A stretch of 64,000 nucleotides of DNA from Bacteroidales bacterium (GTDB taxonomy: Bacteria; Bacteroidota; Bacteroidia; Bacteroidales; UBA932): NCBI GenBank assembly GCA_016287075.1, contig JAEEVC010000003.1, positions 1 through 64,000 of the forward strand, read 5' to 3'. A program made the position numbers and the translations under genes. Below are positions 16,340-24,631 of this stretch, in pieces. Below the pieces are notes generated by a model, which saw only the letters and a list, made by a program, of their open reading frames with translations, had not been told where the DNA came from and ran no database searches. Position 1 is the first letter of the stretch. Each line of letters begins with the position of its first letter.

Positions 16340-17179
16340 TTAGTGGAGAGCAACGAAATCAGTTTCGTTGCTCTGTGCGTCTTTAAGGATGGCCTTCACC
16401 AAGTCGCCGGCATCAAGAGCAATGGTTTGCTGTTGGTCGTGGATGTTGTAGTCATACTTTACTGCACAGACTTTAACGGAGCCGAGATAACGGCTATCAA
16501 GATATGCGTTCTCAAACTTGAAAATGAACGGGAAATCATCGGTAGGATGGTCGGGAATCTGCTTCTCGAGTTCTTTCAGTGATGCGACTTCTCTACCCTT
16601 ATCATCCCGCAGAATATCGTCCTTGCGGTCGATAGAGATGAAAGGCATTGAGTCCCACAATTCAGTCCGTGATGTGAAGAGCAAAGACAGGCGCTTGCGA
16701 TAACGCTCTATGTCAAATCCGTTCTTCTCCGCCCAGGCTTCGTCAACTTGGAAGAGAGTATAACGAACTTCGTAATGGATGTGGTTCTCAATCTCGCCGA
16801 TGATGGTCTCTCCATATCTGGGCGTCCGCAGTTCCTTCAGGGAGATTCCATACTCCTGGGCGTATTTCTTCGCTCCTTCCTGGTACCCGACCTTCGTGAC
16901 CATGATGCCATTGACACCATTCAGGTCATCGAGAACGCCCTTAAAATCGCGCACCTTGCCGATTGGGACCAGCGTGTTGTAATTCTTGCACTCAATGGCG
17001 ACACGGTGCTTATTGCCGGCTATCACGTATTCCCAGTAGACATCAATCTGATGCTTCTGACCAGACCGACCCTCCAACTTCACATCGTGCTGTACCTTCG
17101 TGGTACGCACCACATCGAGATTCACCAACTGCTGGTAAATCTCTTGGGTAAAGCGCTCATATTCCGTATTCGGGTTCAT
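16340..17179 (-). CDS. Mrr-like restriction endonuclease-fold protein
   Basis: A 279-residue protein with a PD-(D/E)xK core near the N-terminus: D46 in HQIDVYWEY, then E63 and K65 in VAIECKNYN. The following strand/helix pattern (VNGIMVTKVGYQEGAKKYAQEYGI) is typical of the Mrr_cat family. The C-terminal ~140 residues are unassigned and may recognise DNA. Such stand-alone nucleases usually cut modified or foreign DNA. It faces the protease gene (convergent, 27 bp apart) and lies downstream of the ATPase/toxin-like pair on the same strand, separated from it by 44 bp. Confidence 0.8.
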   Translation of the reverse strand: MNPNTEYERFTQEIYQQLVNLDVVRTTKVQHDVKLEGRSGQKHQIDVYWEYVIAGNKHRVAIECKNYNTLVPIGKVRDFKGVLDDLNGVNGIMVTKVGYQEGAKKYAQEYGISLKELRTPRYGETIIGEIENHIHYEVRYTLFQVDEAWAEKNGFDIERYRKRLSLLFTSRTELWDSMPFISIDRKDDILRDDKGREVASLKELEKQIPDHPTDDFPFIFKFENAYLDSRYLGSVKVCAVKYDYNIHDQQQTIALDAGDLVKAILKDAQSNETDFVALH

Positions 17180-17223
17180 TTGCTGTCTGCTGAATAATAT
17201 CCTATTGCACCTAGATGTAGAAA

Positions 17224-17673
17224 TTATTTATTCGTTTTATAGAACTTGTGGTCTTTATCAAGGAATACGACATAAAAGATGTTATCCACAATATACCCAG
17301 CAACTCTATGCTTTTGGCCACCAATATCCTTTATTACTGCCCAGTCTACATCACCTTCTATAAAGCGTGGAATCCTAAAATCACTATCATCTGGGAAAGA
17401 ACCATAAACAGAAATACATCCTTGCTGAGCAGCTGTAACTCTATTCTTTTGGCTTAATTCCACAAGCTTTGTCATAAGAGATGATAGAAGGCCTTCTTGT
17501 TCCCACTCCTCAAAAGTCTGACCAGGAGGACACTGCACAATATCAAAGTCTTTAAAACTAAATACTAGCAGAGGTATCTCACCTGCAACCGTCTTCTCAT
17601 TACGAGTATTTTGCAGTCGGGCAGCAATGCCTGCTTGTGACCGGAACTTATTCTTCCCAAACTTACTGCTCAT
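17224..17673 (-). CDS. Small RelE-like/unknown partner of ATPase
   Basis: A 149-residue protein starting MSSKFGKNKFRSQ. The frame is open further upstream, but the ATG at 17673 overlaps the end of the ATPase gene by 11 bp, a normal coupling arrangement. Its last third (HRVAGYIVDNIFYVVFLDKDHKFYK) resembles the C-terminal strands of RelE/HigB-type toxins. The N-terminal part, including PPGQTFEEWEQEGLLSSLMTKL, is not recognised. Fixed pairing with a RloA/AbiL-like ATPase suggests the second component of a two-gene abortive-infection system. The toxin resemblance is by eye only. Confidence 0.5.
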   Translation of the reverse strand: MSSKFGKNKFRSQAGIAARLQNTRNEKTVAGEIPLLVFSFKDFDIVQCPPGQTFEEWEQEGLLSSLMTKLVELSQKNRVTAAQQGCISVYGSFPDDSDFRIPRFIEGDVDWAVIKDIGGQKHRVAGYIVDNIFYVVFLDKDHKFYKTNK

Positions 17674-19027
17674 TCTCTTCTCCGCTATATTCCGCCACAA
17701 ACTTCTCGATATTCCCGAAATATGGAATAGCACCATATTTTCCTAGTAAATAATCTTTACTAAAGGATGCATCATTTCTAACACTAGTAGCTTGATTGAT
17801 TTTATACTCAACAAGCGAATAGATATCAGATACCCCTTGTTCATTCTTTTCTGCAAACCAAATTTGGTCTCTTCGAAGTAGATCCTTTCTCAGTAAATTC
17901 GTGTCGTGGGTGGTTACAACTAGCTGCGCATCCCCATTGTTGAGTTTACTCTGAAAAAGACGTAACAACTCCAAAGCAAGTTTTGTATGAATACTTGCCC
18001 CAAACTCGTCTACGACCAAAACGCCTCCATTAGCCAATGTGTCAAGCCATGGGCCAAGTAATGCGAAAATCTTTATTGTTCCAACGGATTCATTTTGGAA
18101 GGGTAGAGCGATTCTATCTACAATTATACCTTCTTCATATTTATTATGAGCAGCCTGAATATTTAGTTCTCTGATCTTATTCCCAGAGGGATTCATTGCA
18201 TCGTTCAATCCTCCAATAATCCTTCGAATAAGAGGATCATTAGGAATAATTGTGCTATCTGAAATTTTGTCGATAAAGTTCTCTTTTACTGAGATGTCTT
18301 GAATACCTAAATCTATAATCCTGATAAAATCAAGGATACGCTTTCGCATAGTATCATTCTGCATATACTGTAAAGCAGTATAATTGAGAGTGTTATCATT
18401 TATGCCTGATAGAATATTAAATCTTCTACCAATCCAATTCTTTATGAGGAGAGCTATAGGAACATTAAACTGTGCGGCTGTGCTCAAGAAAAGTGCATTA
18501 TCGCGAGTCATGCCTTCTATAGCCTTCCCCTCTTTGAAGGTTTTGGGATTAACCTGTATACCTTCATTATTTCTTTTGAAGCAGTAACTCTCTTTTTGGC
18601 TACTATACTCTTGAACGAAAAGCCATTCGCTATCTACTCTTTCATTAAGGATTTCAAAACCATATCTATACTTTACCTTGTTAATAATAAAAACCATCTG
18701 GAAACCACTAGTCTCAAGAGCAGAAGAGGAATCAAGGCGGAACTGATTCATAGAAAACCCAGAAAGAATCCGATCATTACTAACCGAGCCAATAATCATG
18801 TCTCGAAAAAAAGACATAGCCTTAACAAGGCTACTCTTACCAGAACCATTTGCACCATAAATGGAGGCAACACGCACAAATCTATTTCCGGTTTCCTGAA
18901 TATCAAATATATTGGACAAACCGTCTATAGAAGGGTCAACATCTTTGATGGACTTAGCGGCCAACATACTAAATGTGACCTCATTCTTAAAAGAAAGGAA
19001 ATTCTTAATTGCAAATTCAATTAGCAT
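17663..19027 (-). CDS. AAA/SMC-like ATPase, abortive-infection type
   Basis: A 454-residue ATPase. I start it at the ATG at 19027 (MLIEFAIKNFLSFKNE), because the 11-residue upstream extension is not part of the family and lies close to the promoter. Walker A is GANGSGKS (58-65). Walker B is GVLVVDEFGASIHTKLA, followed by the switch segment LVVTTHDTNLLRKD. The N-terminal signature IKNFLSFKNEVTFSM is shared by RloA, AbiLi and other OLD-like defence ATPases. No TOPRIM nuclease domain is present, so any nuclease or toxin function must come from the partner at 17224. A TATCTTTG element on the minus strand (19048-19055) is its likely promoter. Confidence 0.82.
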   Translation of the reverse strand: MLIEFAIKNFLSFKNEVTFSMLAAKSIKDVDPSIDGLSNIFDIQETGNRFVRVASIYGANGSGKSSLVKAMSFFRDMIIGSVSNDRILSGFSMNQFRLDSSSALETSGFQMVFIINKVKYRYGFEILNERVDSEWLFVQEYSSQKESYCFKRNNEGIQVNPKTFKEGKAIEGMTRDNALFLSTAAQFNVPIALLIKNWIGRRFNILSGINDNTLNYTALQYMQNDTMRKRILDFIRIIDLGIQDISVKENFIDKISDSTIIPNDPLIRRIIGGLNDAMNPSGNKIRELNIQAAHNKYEEGIIVDRIALPFQNESVGTIKIFALLGPWLDTLANGGVLVVDEFGASIHTKLALELLRLFQSKLNNGDAQLVVTTHDTNLLRKDLLRRDQIWFAEKNEQGVSDIYSLVEYKINQATSVRNDASFSKDYLLGKYGAIPYFGNIEKFVAEYSGEENEQ

Positions 19028-19047
19028 AACAGATGCGTTTGGGGCTA

Positions 19048-19055
19048 CAAAGATA
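19048..19055 (-). promoter_or_regulatory. Promoter -7 element of ATPase gene
   Basis: On the minus strand the sequence reads TATCTTTG, matching TAnnTTTG. Transcription would start near 19041, about 14 bases before the ATG at 19027, which supports that start. Confidence 0.5.
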
Positions 19056-19237
19056 ATCAAAAATTCTCCGATTTTACAAAAATTTGTGAAATTTTCTCAA
19101 TTTTCCCAAAAATCGGACAAATTTCAGGAGAATAAGGTACCTGCACAAATAGGTGGGGCATAATTGAAGCCGCCCCGAAATAAACGAGTAATTGATATTA
19201 CCATTCCCAGAGAACAAAAACTAACCAGATGCTAAAA

Positions 19238-19278
19238 GTCGGCAAAATGGCCCTAAGTCGCCAAAATGTCGCCAAAAA
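19238..19278. repeat. Three direct repeats GTCGsCAAAA, possible integrase arm sites
   Basis: Copies are GTCGGCAAAAT (19238-19248), GTCGCCAAAAT (19257-19267) and GTCGCCAAAAA (19268-19278). Short direct repeats beside a tRNA 3' end are typical of arm-type binding sites for tyrosine integrases or excisionases. That function is inferred from position only. Confidence 0.45.
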
Positions 19279-19287
19279 TCGAGACAC

Positions 19288-19329
19288 AAAAAGAGCTAAC
19301 CGTTGAAAATCAGCCAGTTAGCTCTTTTT
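19288..19329 (-). terminator. Rho-independent terminator after tRNA-Leu
   Basis: Perfect 13-bp arms AAAAAGAGCTAAC (19288-19300) and GTTAGCTCTTTTT (19317-19329) enclose a 16-nt loop. Read on the minus strand, the stem ends in a T-run just beyond the tRNA 3' end. The A/T flanks also make it work in the other direction. Confidence 0.8.
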
Positions 19330-19333
19330 AAGG

Positions 19334-19418
19334 TGCCTCGGGCGGGAATCGAACCCGCACGGCCGTTTCGGGCCAAGGGATTTTAAGTCCCTCGTGTCTA
19401 CCATTTCACCACCAAGGC
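19334..19418 (-). tRNA. tRNA-Leu (anticodon UAA)
   Basis: An 85-nt tRNA. The acceptor stem pairs GCCTTGG with CCGAGGC, with A as discriminator. The anticodon stem-loop is AGGGA-CTTAAAA-TCCCT, giving anticodon TAA. There is a class II variable arm (GGCCCGAAACGGCC region) and a T arm with GGTTCGATTCC. The 3' CCA is not encoded. The low-GC island begins on its 3' side. Confidence 0.95.
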
Positions 19419-19458
19419 ATTTTCCGGGGGCAAAGATACGAAGATTATGGGAAAATGC

Positions 19459-19466
19459 TATCTTTG
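19459..19466 (+). promoter_or_regulatory. Promoter -7 element of pectinesterase-like gene
   Basis: TATCTTTG matches TAnnTTTG and lies only 5 bp before the ATG at 19472. Transcription would begin at or next to the start codon, so the message may be leaderless. Confidence 0.4.
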
Positions 19467-19471
19467 CCGTC

Positions 19472-21010
19472 ATGAAAAGATTCCTGATCGCCCTTCTGCC
19501 CCTGTGGCTGCTGGCAGCGGCCTGCGGCGGAAACAACCCTGAAACGCCCGAGAACCCCGGAAATCCGACCGAGAAGCCGGACACGCCGGACACACCCGAC
19601 ACCCCAGACACACCGGATACACCGGAGGAACCGCCTGTGGATCCGTCACTTGTGTGCATCGATGCACCGCTGCTGCTGGAAGTGCCGGCGGGGGCGGAGC
19701 TCGGGACGGCCGGCAGCATCCGGGTCTATGACGGGCTCGGGGTGGAGGTCGATGCCATCGACCTGGCGGACCTCGCCGGGGTGACCGTCCGCAGCGACGG
19801 CCAGATGATTCCGAAGGCGCAGATCACCACCGAGACGCTGTACACGACCACGATGGACGTGGTGCCGAGCGGCAGCCGCTACCGGATCATCCATTATACC
19901 CCGCTCCGGCTGACGGAGAAGGGGCTGGAAATCAAGCTCCACAGCGGGGTGCTGGACTTCGGGAAGGAGTACACCGTCACGGTGGACGCCGGTGTCGTCA
20001 AGGGCCATTCCGGCGTCGTGGCGGGCGCATGGACCGTCAAGACAAAGGCAAAGCCCGCATCCACGTCCGAATTGAAGGTCAATGCCGACGGTTCGGCTGA
20101 TTTCTGCACCATCCAGGGCGCCGTGACCTATGCCGGCAAGCTCGGCAAGGCGACGGCCGTGACCATTTCCGTCGCGGACGGGACCTACCATGAAACCCTC
20201 TTCATCCGGGACAAGAACAACCTGACCATCCGGGGCAACAGCCGTTACCGGACCATCCTTTCGTATGCCAACAACGAGAGCTGGGAGGGCGGCAGCGGCG
20301 CCAGCACCTCCACGAAAGGCCGCCCCGGCCGGGCCATCGGCACCTCCGGCGGCCGCGGGATCATCCTCGCCGAGAACTGCGACAACCTGGTTTTCGAGGA
20401 CCTGACGATGGAAAACACCTTCGGCGAACTGAAGGGCCAGGCGGAGGTCATCTATTTCAACAGCAGCAACAAGATGGCCATCGAAAACTGCGTCCTGCTG
20501 TCCCTCCAGGACACCTTCCTCTGCAAGGGCACCGTCTATGTCCACAAATCCCTCATCGCGGGCCACTGCGACTTCATCTGGGGCTATCCCAAGGTGTGCC
20601 TATTCGAGGACTGCGAAATCCGCGCGGAGGCCGCCGGCTACATCGTGCAGGCGCGCGTTCCGAACGCGAGCGACAAGGGCTTCGTGTTCCTGAACTGCAA
20701 GCTGACGGCGTTCGAAGGCGTCAAGGCGGGGTCGATGTTTCTCGCCCGTTCCGGCGGCGATGCCAAGGTCTTCGACAACGTGACCTTCATTGGCTGCGCG
20801 ATGGACGCGGTCATCGCCCCTGCCGGCTGGTACACCAATCCCGCCCCGAACCCCGCTTCGCCGTCTGCGGCCTCCGGCTGGAAGGAGTACGGCTCGACCG
20901 ACCTGTCCGGCCGGAAACTGGACCTTTCCGGCCGCTCCCGCAGCGGTCACATCCTCACGGCCGCCGAGGCGGAGGCCTTCTCCTCCCGGGAGGCCGTATT
21001 GGGGAACTGA
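19472..21010 (+). CDS. Pectinesterase-like lipoprotein (CE8)
   Basis: A 512-residue secreted lipoprotein. I use the ATG at 19472 because it begins a clean SPII signal (MKRFLIALLPLWLLAAAC), and the upstream extension overlaps the tRNA. After a Pro/Thr/Asp linker (DTPDTPDTPDTP) comes a Big-like beta domain (~60-190), then a right-handed beta-helix matching carbohydrate esterase family 8. Motifs are GQAEVIYF, LQDTFLC (D347), HCDFIWG (D367) and LARSGG in place of the usual LGRPW. The two catalytic aspartates and the arginine are in place, so it should de-esterify methylated galacturonan or a related ester at the cell surface. It converges with the GH20 gene, 7 bp apart. Confidence 0.88.
   Translation: MKRFLIALLPLWLLAAACGGNNPETPENPGNPTEKPDTPDTPDTPDTPDTPEEPPVDPSLVCIDAPLLLEVPAGAELGTAGSIRVYDGLGVEVDAIDLADLAGVTVRSDGQMIPKAQITTETLYTTTMDVVPSGSRYRIIHYTPLRLTEKGLEIKLHSGVLDFGKEYTVTVDAGVVKGHSGVVAGAWTVKTKAKPASTSELKVNADGSADFCTIQGAVTYAGKLGKATAVTISVADGTYHETLFIRDKNNLTIRGNSRYRTILSYANNESWEGGSGASTSTKGRPGRAIGTSGGRGIILAENCDNLVFEDLTMENTFGELKGQAEVIYFNSSNKMAIENCVLLSLQDTFLCKGTVYVHKSLIAGHCDFIWGYPKVCLFEDCEIRAEAAGYIVQARVPNASDKGFVFLNCKLTAFEGVKAGSMFLARSGGDAKVFDNVTFIGCAMDAVIAPAGWYTNPAPNPASPSAASGWKEYGSTDLSGRKLDLSGRSRSGHILTAAEAEAFSSREAVLGN
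19571..19632. repeat. In-frame DTP linker repeats
   Basis: Degenerate 9-bp units (GACACnCCn) encode the PDTPDTPDTP linker between the lipid anchor and the catalytic part of the pectinesterase-like protein. Copy number could vary by slippage. Confidence 0.6.
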
Positions 21011-21017
21011 CGCTGCG

Positions 21018-22469
21018 TCACTTTTCGAAATCCGGTTTTGCCCCGATGTAATGCCTGGCGTAATTCAGGCCCAGGGCATCATATCTGCGGGCCATCACCT
21101 GTACGCGTGCGTGGAAGTCGTCGAAATCCCGGTCCCCGCCGGTCCAGGCCGCCTCGCTGAAGGCATCCAGCCTGGGCAGGATCATGTATTCAAGGTGGGA
21201 CATGACGGGCACATATTCGGTCCACAGGCAGCATTCCACGCCTTTGACCATGGCCAGTTCTGCGGGCGTATAGTTGTTCCGGGGGTTCAGCTTGTAGGCT
21301 TTTTCCAGGTTCAGGTTGCCGTTGCCGCCCTTGTGGGCCCGTGGCTCCGCAGCATTGTCGGGATTCTGGTAATAATCGAAGTAGCAGTGCTCTCCGGGAC
21401 AGAGAATGACGAAATTACCGTTTTGGATGACCCGCTTGACGCTCGGAGGACCGAAACGCGACATCACGACTGCGGTCGTGGAAAGCCCGCCCTCGGAAAT
21501 CTCGTCCCATCCGATGATCTTGCGGCCGCGTGAGCGGACATGACGCTCGATTCTGCGGATGGTGTAGCTCTGCAGCTCCTTCTCGTCCCGGAGACCTTCG
21601 TCGGCGATACGCTTCTGGCAGTTCGGGCATTTCTCCCACTCCTCCTTCTTGCACTCGTCGCCGCCGATATGGATGTATTCCGAGGGGAAAAGGTCCATGA
21701 TTTCATCGAGCACACCCTGCAGGAAGGCGAAGGTACTCTCCTTGCCGGGACAATAGACGTCCTTGCTGATCAGCCATTTGCAGGCGACCTGATAGCCCTC
21801 TCCCCTGCAGCCGAGCCATGGATAGGAGGCCAGGGCGGCCGTGGAGTGTCCCGGAATCTCGATCTCGGGAATGACGGCAATATGGCGCTCAGCGGCATAT
21901 TCGATGATTTCGCGGGCCTGCTCCTGGGTGTAGAATCCGTCCACCGGCACCCCGTCGGGAATCCAGCCGTCGGGGTGCCATCCCGGCCACGACACCGTGT
22001 AGGGGCGGTAATTGCCCACCCGGGTGAGTTCGGGATACTTCTTGATCTCAATCCTCCAGCCCTGATCGTCGGTAAGATGCCAGTGGAAGGTGTTGATCTT
22101 GTGCATCGCCAGCAGGTCGAGGACGGTCTTGATCTCATCCACCGTCCAGAAATGGCGGCTGCAGTCGAGCATCATCCCGCGGTAATCGAACGCCGGAGCA
22201 TCTTCGATGTGCACGCAGGGCAGCGCGCCGGGGCCCAGCTGCGCGAGTGTCTCCCGCGCATAGAACACGCCGGCCTCACCTCCCGCGCAGATCCGGACCC
22301 CCTTGCGGTCGATGTCCAGGATGTATGCCTCGCTTTTCAGCGCCGGAGAAAGGGTCACCTGGGGCGTCTGCGCCCGTGAAGCCTTGCAGTTGCCGTTCAA
22401 TTCAACGACAACTGCAGGCTTTGGGATGATGCTGACGGCGGCCAGCACGAGGATGATCAGGTGGTTCAT
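21018..22469 (-). CDS. Beta-N-acetylhexosaminidase (GH20)
   Basis: A 483-residue glycoside hydrolase of family 20 that removes terminal GlcNAc or GalNAc from glycans. A signal peptide (MNHLIILVLAAVS) is followed by a short GH20b-like domain (~15-90) and the TIM barrel. Landmarks are RGMMLDCSRHF, FHWHLTDDQGWR and the catalytic pair D271-E272 in HIGGDE. The N-terminal domain is shorter than in many homologues, but the catalytic domain is complete. There is no lipobox, so it is probably periplasmic. It is the last gene of the sigma/FecR-SusCD locus, 3 bp after the FISUMP lipoprotein gene. This suggests the locus targets host or microbial glycans rich in N-acetylhexosamine. Confidence 0.93.
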   Translation of the reverse strand: MNHLIILVLAAVSIIPKPAVVVELNGNCKASRAQTPQVTLSPALKSEAYILDIDRKGVRICAGGEAGVFYARETLAQLGPGALPCVHIEDAPAFDYRGMMLDCSRHFWTVDEIKTVLDLLAMHKINTFHWHLTDDQGWRIEIKKYPELTRVGNYRPYTVSWPGWHPDGWIPDGVPVDGFYTQEQAREIIEYAAERHIAVIPEIEIPGHSTAALASYPWLGCRGEGYQVACKWLISKDVYCPGKESTFAFLQGVLDEIMDLFPSEYIHIGGDECKKEEWEKCPNCQKRIADEGLRDEKELQSYTIRRIERHVRSRGRKIIGWDEISEGGLSTTAVVMSRFGPPSVKRVIQNGNFVILCPGEHCYFDYYQNPDNAAEPRAHKGGNGNLNLEKAYKLNPRNNYTPAELAMVKGVECCLWTEYVPVMSHLEYMILPRLDAFSEAAWTGGDRDFDDFHARVQVMARRYDALGLNYARHYIGAKPDFEK

Positions 22470-22472
22470 CCG

Positions 22473-24146
22473 CTATTTCTTGATACAGCGAAGCGGGGCT
22501 GCTTTCTCGATGTAATCCGTATCGGCGCTCCAATTCCAGATGTTGTGGAACTTCTTCTGGCCTTCGACGAGCGTTGCGGAGGTCATGGCGATGCAGACGC
22601 CTGTATTGACGATATATCCGGCCCAGTTGCGCAGGCAGGTGGCGGGCCAGTTGTAATCGACGCCTCCAAGGGTATAGATGCGGCCCCAGGTGTTCTTGCC
22701 GTCAGCCGTCTTGCCATAAACGGCGGTGGCACCCGTGCTGGACTGCATCAAATAGTCCATCAGTGCTCCGGTGTAGTCCGTGATTTCAGGAACCCGGTAT
22801 CCTGCAGGACAGGGGTTGTAGTTGCTGTCCGCTTTCCAGAAATTGGTGATTTCAGCAGACGACATTTCCCAGTTGCCCTGACCGGAAACACCATAGTATG
22901 TCATCGGATTGGCCGTGGCGTTGGCCTCTGACGTCATTACTCTGGGAACATCGAAGAAAAGACCGGTCTGGTCGTTCACCACATAGTCGGCGCAGAAAGG
23001 ATATTCAAGGGAGCGGTCGAGACTGAACGGAATGGATTCGTATTTCCCGCTGAGGGAGTTGTCCATCACCCGAGTCCCGATAAACGGATCCTTGCGGCCC
23101 CACTGGTAGAGGAGGCCGATGGAGGCGGGCTCATTGGCACTGAGCGCATTTGCACCGAGGTTGCGGTCCTGGAATCCATATCCGTTGATGGGCTGGTCCT
23201 TGACGTCGGACATCCAGATGTGCCACGACCAGGCAATGGTGGAACCCTTGTAGAGGGCAACCACAATGGAGGCCTGCTCATATTTCTCCACCTTGAAACT
23301 GATGGTGCCGCCCGCATAATTGATGTTGGAGATAAGGCCCTTGTCGGTCCCGGTCGCCCAGAGCCAGTCGGCCTTGTCGCCATCGACGGCTGTTCCGTCG
23401 GGCTTGTTGGTCTTGAAACTGTACCAGCCGGCCTCCTTGACGATGAAGCAGTTGGCGTTTCCTGCGGCCGTGAGATCCGTCATACCGGCGCTCTTGACCT
23501 CCCCGCGATAGGTCTCGCCTTCAACGATGGCGCCCGTCTGGAAGAAGCAGTTCGATCCGAAGGAAAACGGTACGGTAAAGGTAAGGTTGTTGTCCCCGTC
23601 CGGCGTCACCTCCTGCAGGGTCGCCTTGGCAAGGTCGGCCTCGGTCGCGGCATAGAAGAAGCCCACCTTGATGGGAATCTTCTTGCTGGAGAAGGAATAG
23701 CTGCCGCTGAGGACATAGCCATCCTGGGTCAGGTCGGCCACACCGGTCGTGACGGTAGGGACCTTGGAGAAATCCACCTTGAAGAACCCCTCGGCGCCGG
23801 GGACCTCTTTCCCCTTTGCGCTGGCAACGGCCTGATAGAAGTATTCGCCGTTGGCAAGGGACTTGAGGGTGGTGGAGAATTTGCCGTCCGTGGCTGTCGC
23901 GGGGATGAGCTGCGCGGTCGCAAGCGTTGCCTTGTCGGCGGCATAGCGGAAGCCGACCGTCACGGTCTCCGTGCCGTCGTAGGTATAAGAGCCATTGAGG
24001 GTTACGTCGGTTTCATCGACATCCGCGGCCCCGGTCTTGACGGTGAGGGTGTAGACGGGTTCGGGTACGGGTTCCTTCCTGCAGGAAGAGATGACCATTG
24101 TCAGCGCACAGAGGGCTGACAAGGAAAGGAAAAGTGTTTTTTTCAT
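22473..24146 (-). CDS. FISUMP-domain surface lipoprotein
   Basis: A 557-residue lipoprotein with an SPII signal (MKKTLFLSLSALCALTMVISSC). Two or three fibronectin-III-like segments (~30-240) each carry the pattern LNGSYTYDG / VGFRYA / EYFYQAVA. The C-terminal half matches the FISUMP (Fib_succ_major) domain: FQDRNLGAN, LLYQWGRKDPF, YNPCPAGYRVP. Proteins of this kind are surface glycan-binding components of SusCD loci, so I infer a substrate-binding role beside SusC and SusD. No enzymatic motif is seen. It sits 21 bp after the DUF1735 lipoprotein gene. Confidence 0.8.
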   Translation of the reverse strand: MKKTLFLSLSALCALTMVISSCRKEPVPEPVYTLTVKTGAADVDETDVTLNGSYTYDGTETVTVGFRYAADKATLATAQLIPATATDGKFSTTLKSLANGEYFYQAVASAKGKEVPGAEGFFKVDFSKVPTVTTGVADLTQDGYVLSGSYSFSSKKIPIKVGFFYAATEADLAKATLQEVTPDGDNNLTFTVPFSFGSNCFFQTGAIVEGETYRGEVKSAGMTDLTAAGNANCFIVKEAGWYSFKTNKPDGTAVDGDKADWLWATGTDKGLISNINYAGGTISFKVEKYEQASIVVALYKGSTIAWSWHIWMSDVKDQPINGYGFQDRNLGANALSANEPASIGLLYQWGRKDPFIGTRVMDNSLSGKYESIPFSLDRSLEYPFCADYVVNDQTGLFFDVPRVMTSEANATANPMTYYGVSGQGNWEMSSAEITNFWKADSNYNPCPAGYRVPEITDYTGALMDYLMQSSTGATAVYGKTADGKNTWGRIYTLGGVDYNWPATCLRNWAGYIVNTGVCIAMTSATLVEGQKKFHNIWNWSADTDYIEKAAPLRCIKK

Positions 24147-24167
24147 TTTCGTATGTATTAGATTGTG

Positions 24168-24629
24168 TTACTTTGTGATCAGCAGATATTCGATGTTCTC
24201 ACCCTTGAACGAGTCGGGGTCGCTGCAGGTCACCCTGACGGGGAGGATGAAAGTCACGCCCTTGGTGATGCATGCGGGATCGATGTCAATCCTCACGGCG
24301 GCCTTGACTTCACCGGGGCCCAGGGTCACGACGGGCGTTGCCAGGGTGTAGGCGTTGCCGGGAAGCATCTGGTAGGATTTCTTGTACTGCGCATTGTAGC
24401 GTACAAGGTCTTCCTCGTCGATCACGGCGTCGAACGAATAGGACTTGCTGTCATATCCGGCCTTGCAGATCCATACGTTGCAGCATTCCGTTTCGGAAGT
24501 CACGGTGACGGGATATTCTCCGGGATGGATGAGATATACGCTCGATGCGATTTCGTGCCCGATGGGCATCCTGTCCGAACAGCCTGCCAGGAAGACAAGC
24601 GCGGCAACAAGAGAAAGGATTCGTTTCAT
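24168..24629 (-). CDS. DUF1735-type lipoprotein
   Basis: A 153-residue lipoprotein starting at the ATG at 24629 (MKRILSLVAALVFLAGC). The single domain has LVRYNAQYKKSYQMLPGNAY and VTLGPGEVKAAVRIDI, typical of the DUF1735 (BT_3987-like N-terminal) beta-sandwich found in surface glycan-binding or GH18-like lipoproteins. Here the domain stands alone without a downstream enzyme. It probably helps bind substrate at the surface. It begins 2 bp after the susD stop, so the two are coupled. Confidence 0.75.
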   Translation of the reverse strand: MKRILSLVAALVFLAGCSDRMPIGHEIASSVYLIHPGEYPVTVTSETECCNVWICKAGYDSKSYSFDAVIDEEDLVRYNAQYKKSYQMLPGNAYTLATPVVTLGPGEVKAAVRIDIDPACITKGVTFILPVRVTCSDPDSFKGENIEYLLITK

Positions 24630-24631
24630 AA

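Larger units (their letters stand above)
19028..19333. other. Intergenic junction between island and tRNA-Leu
   Basis: About 300 bases with no gene. It holds the minus-strand promoter of the ATPase gene, an A/T-rich stretch (19060-19130), three direct repeats (19238-19278) and the tRNA terminator hairpin. GC content changes from low to high across it. I read it as the right end of an integrated element, but no recombinase gene is in the window. Confidence 0.5.

Noticed and set aside
19288..19329. Core attachment site within the hairpin
   Set aside because: The hairpin is a good terminator for tRNA-Leu and no second copy is seen in the window, so I keep only the terminator call.
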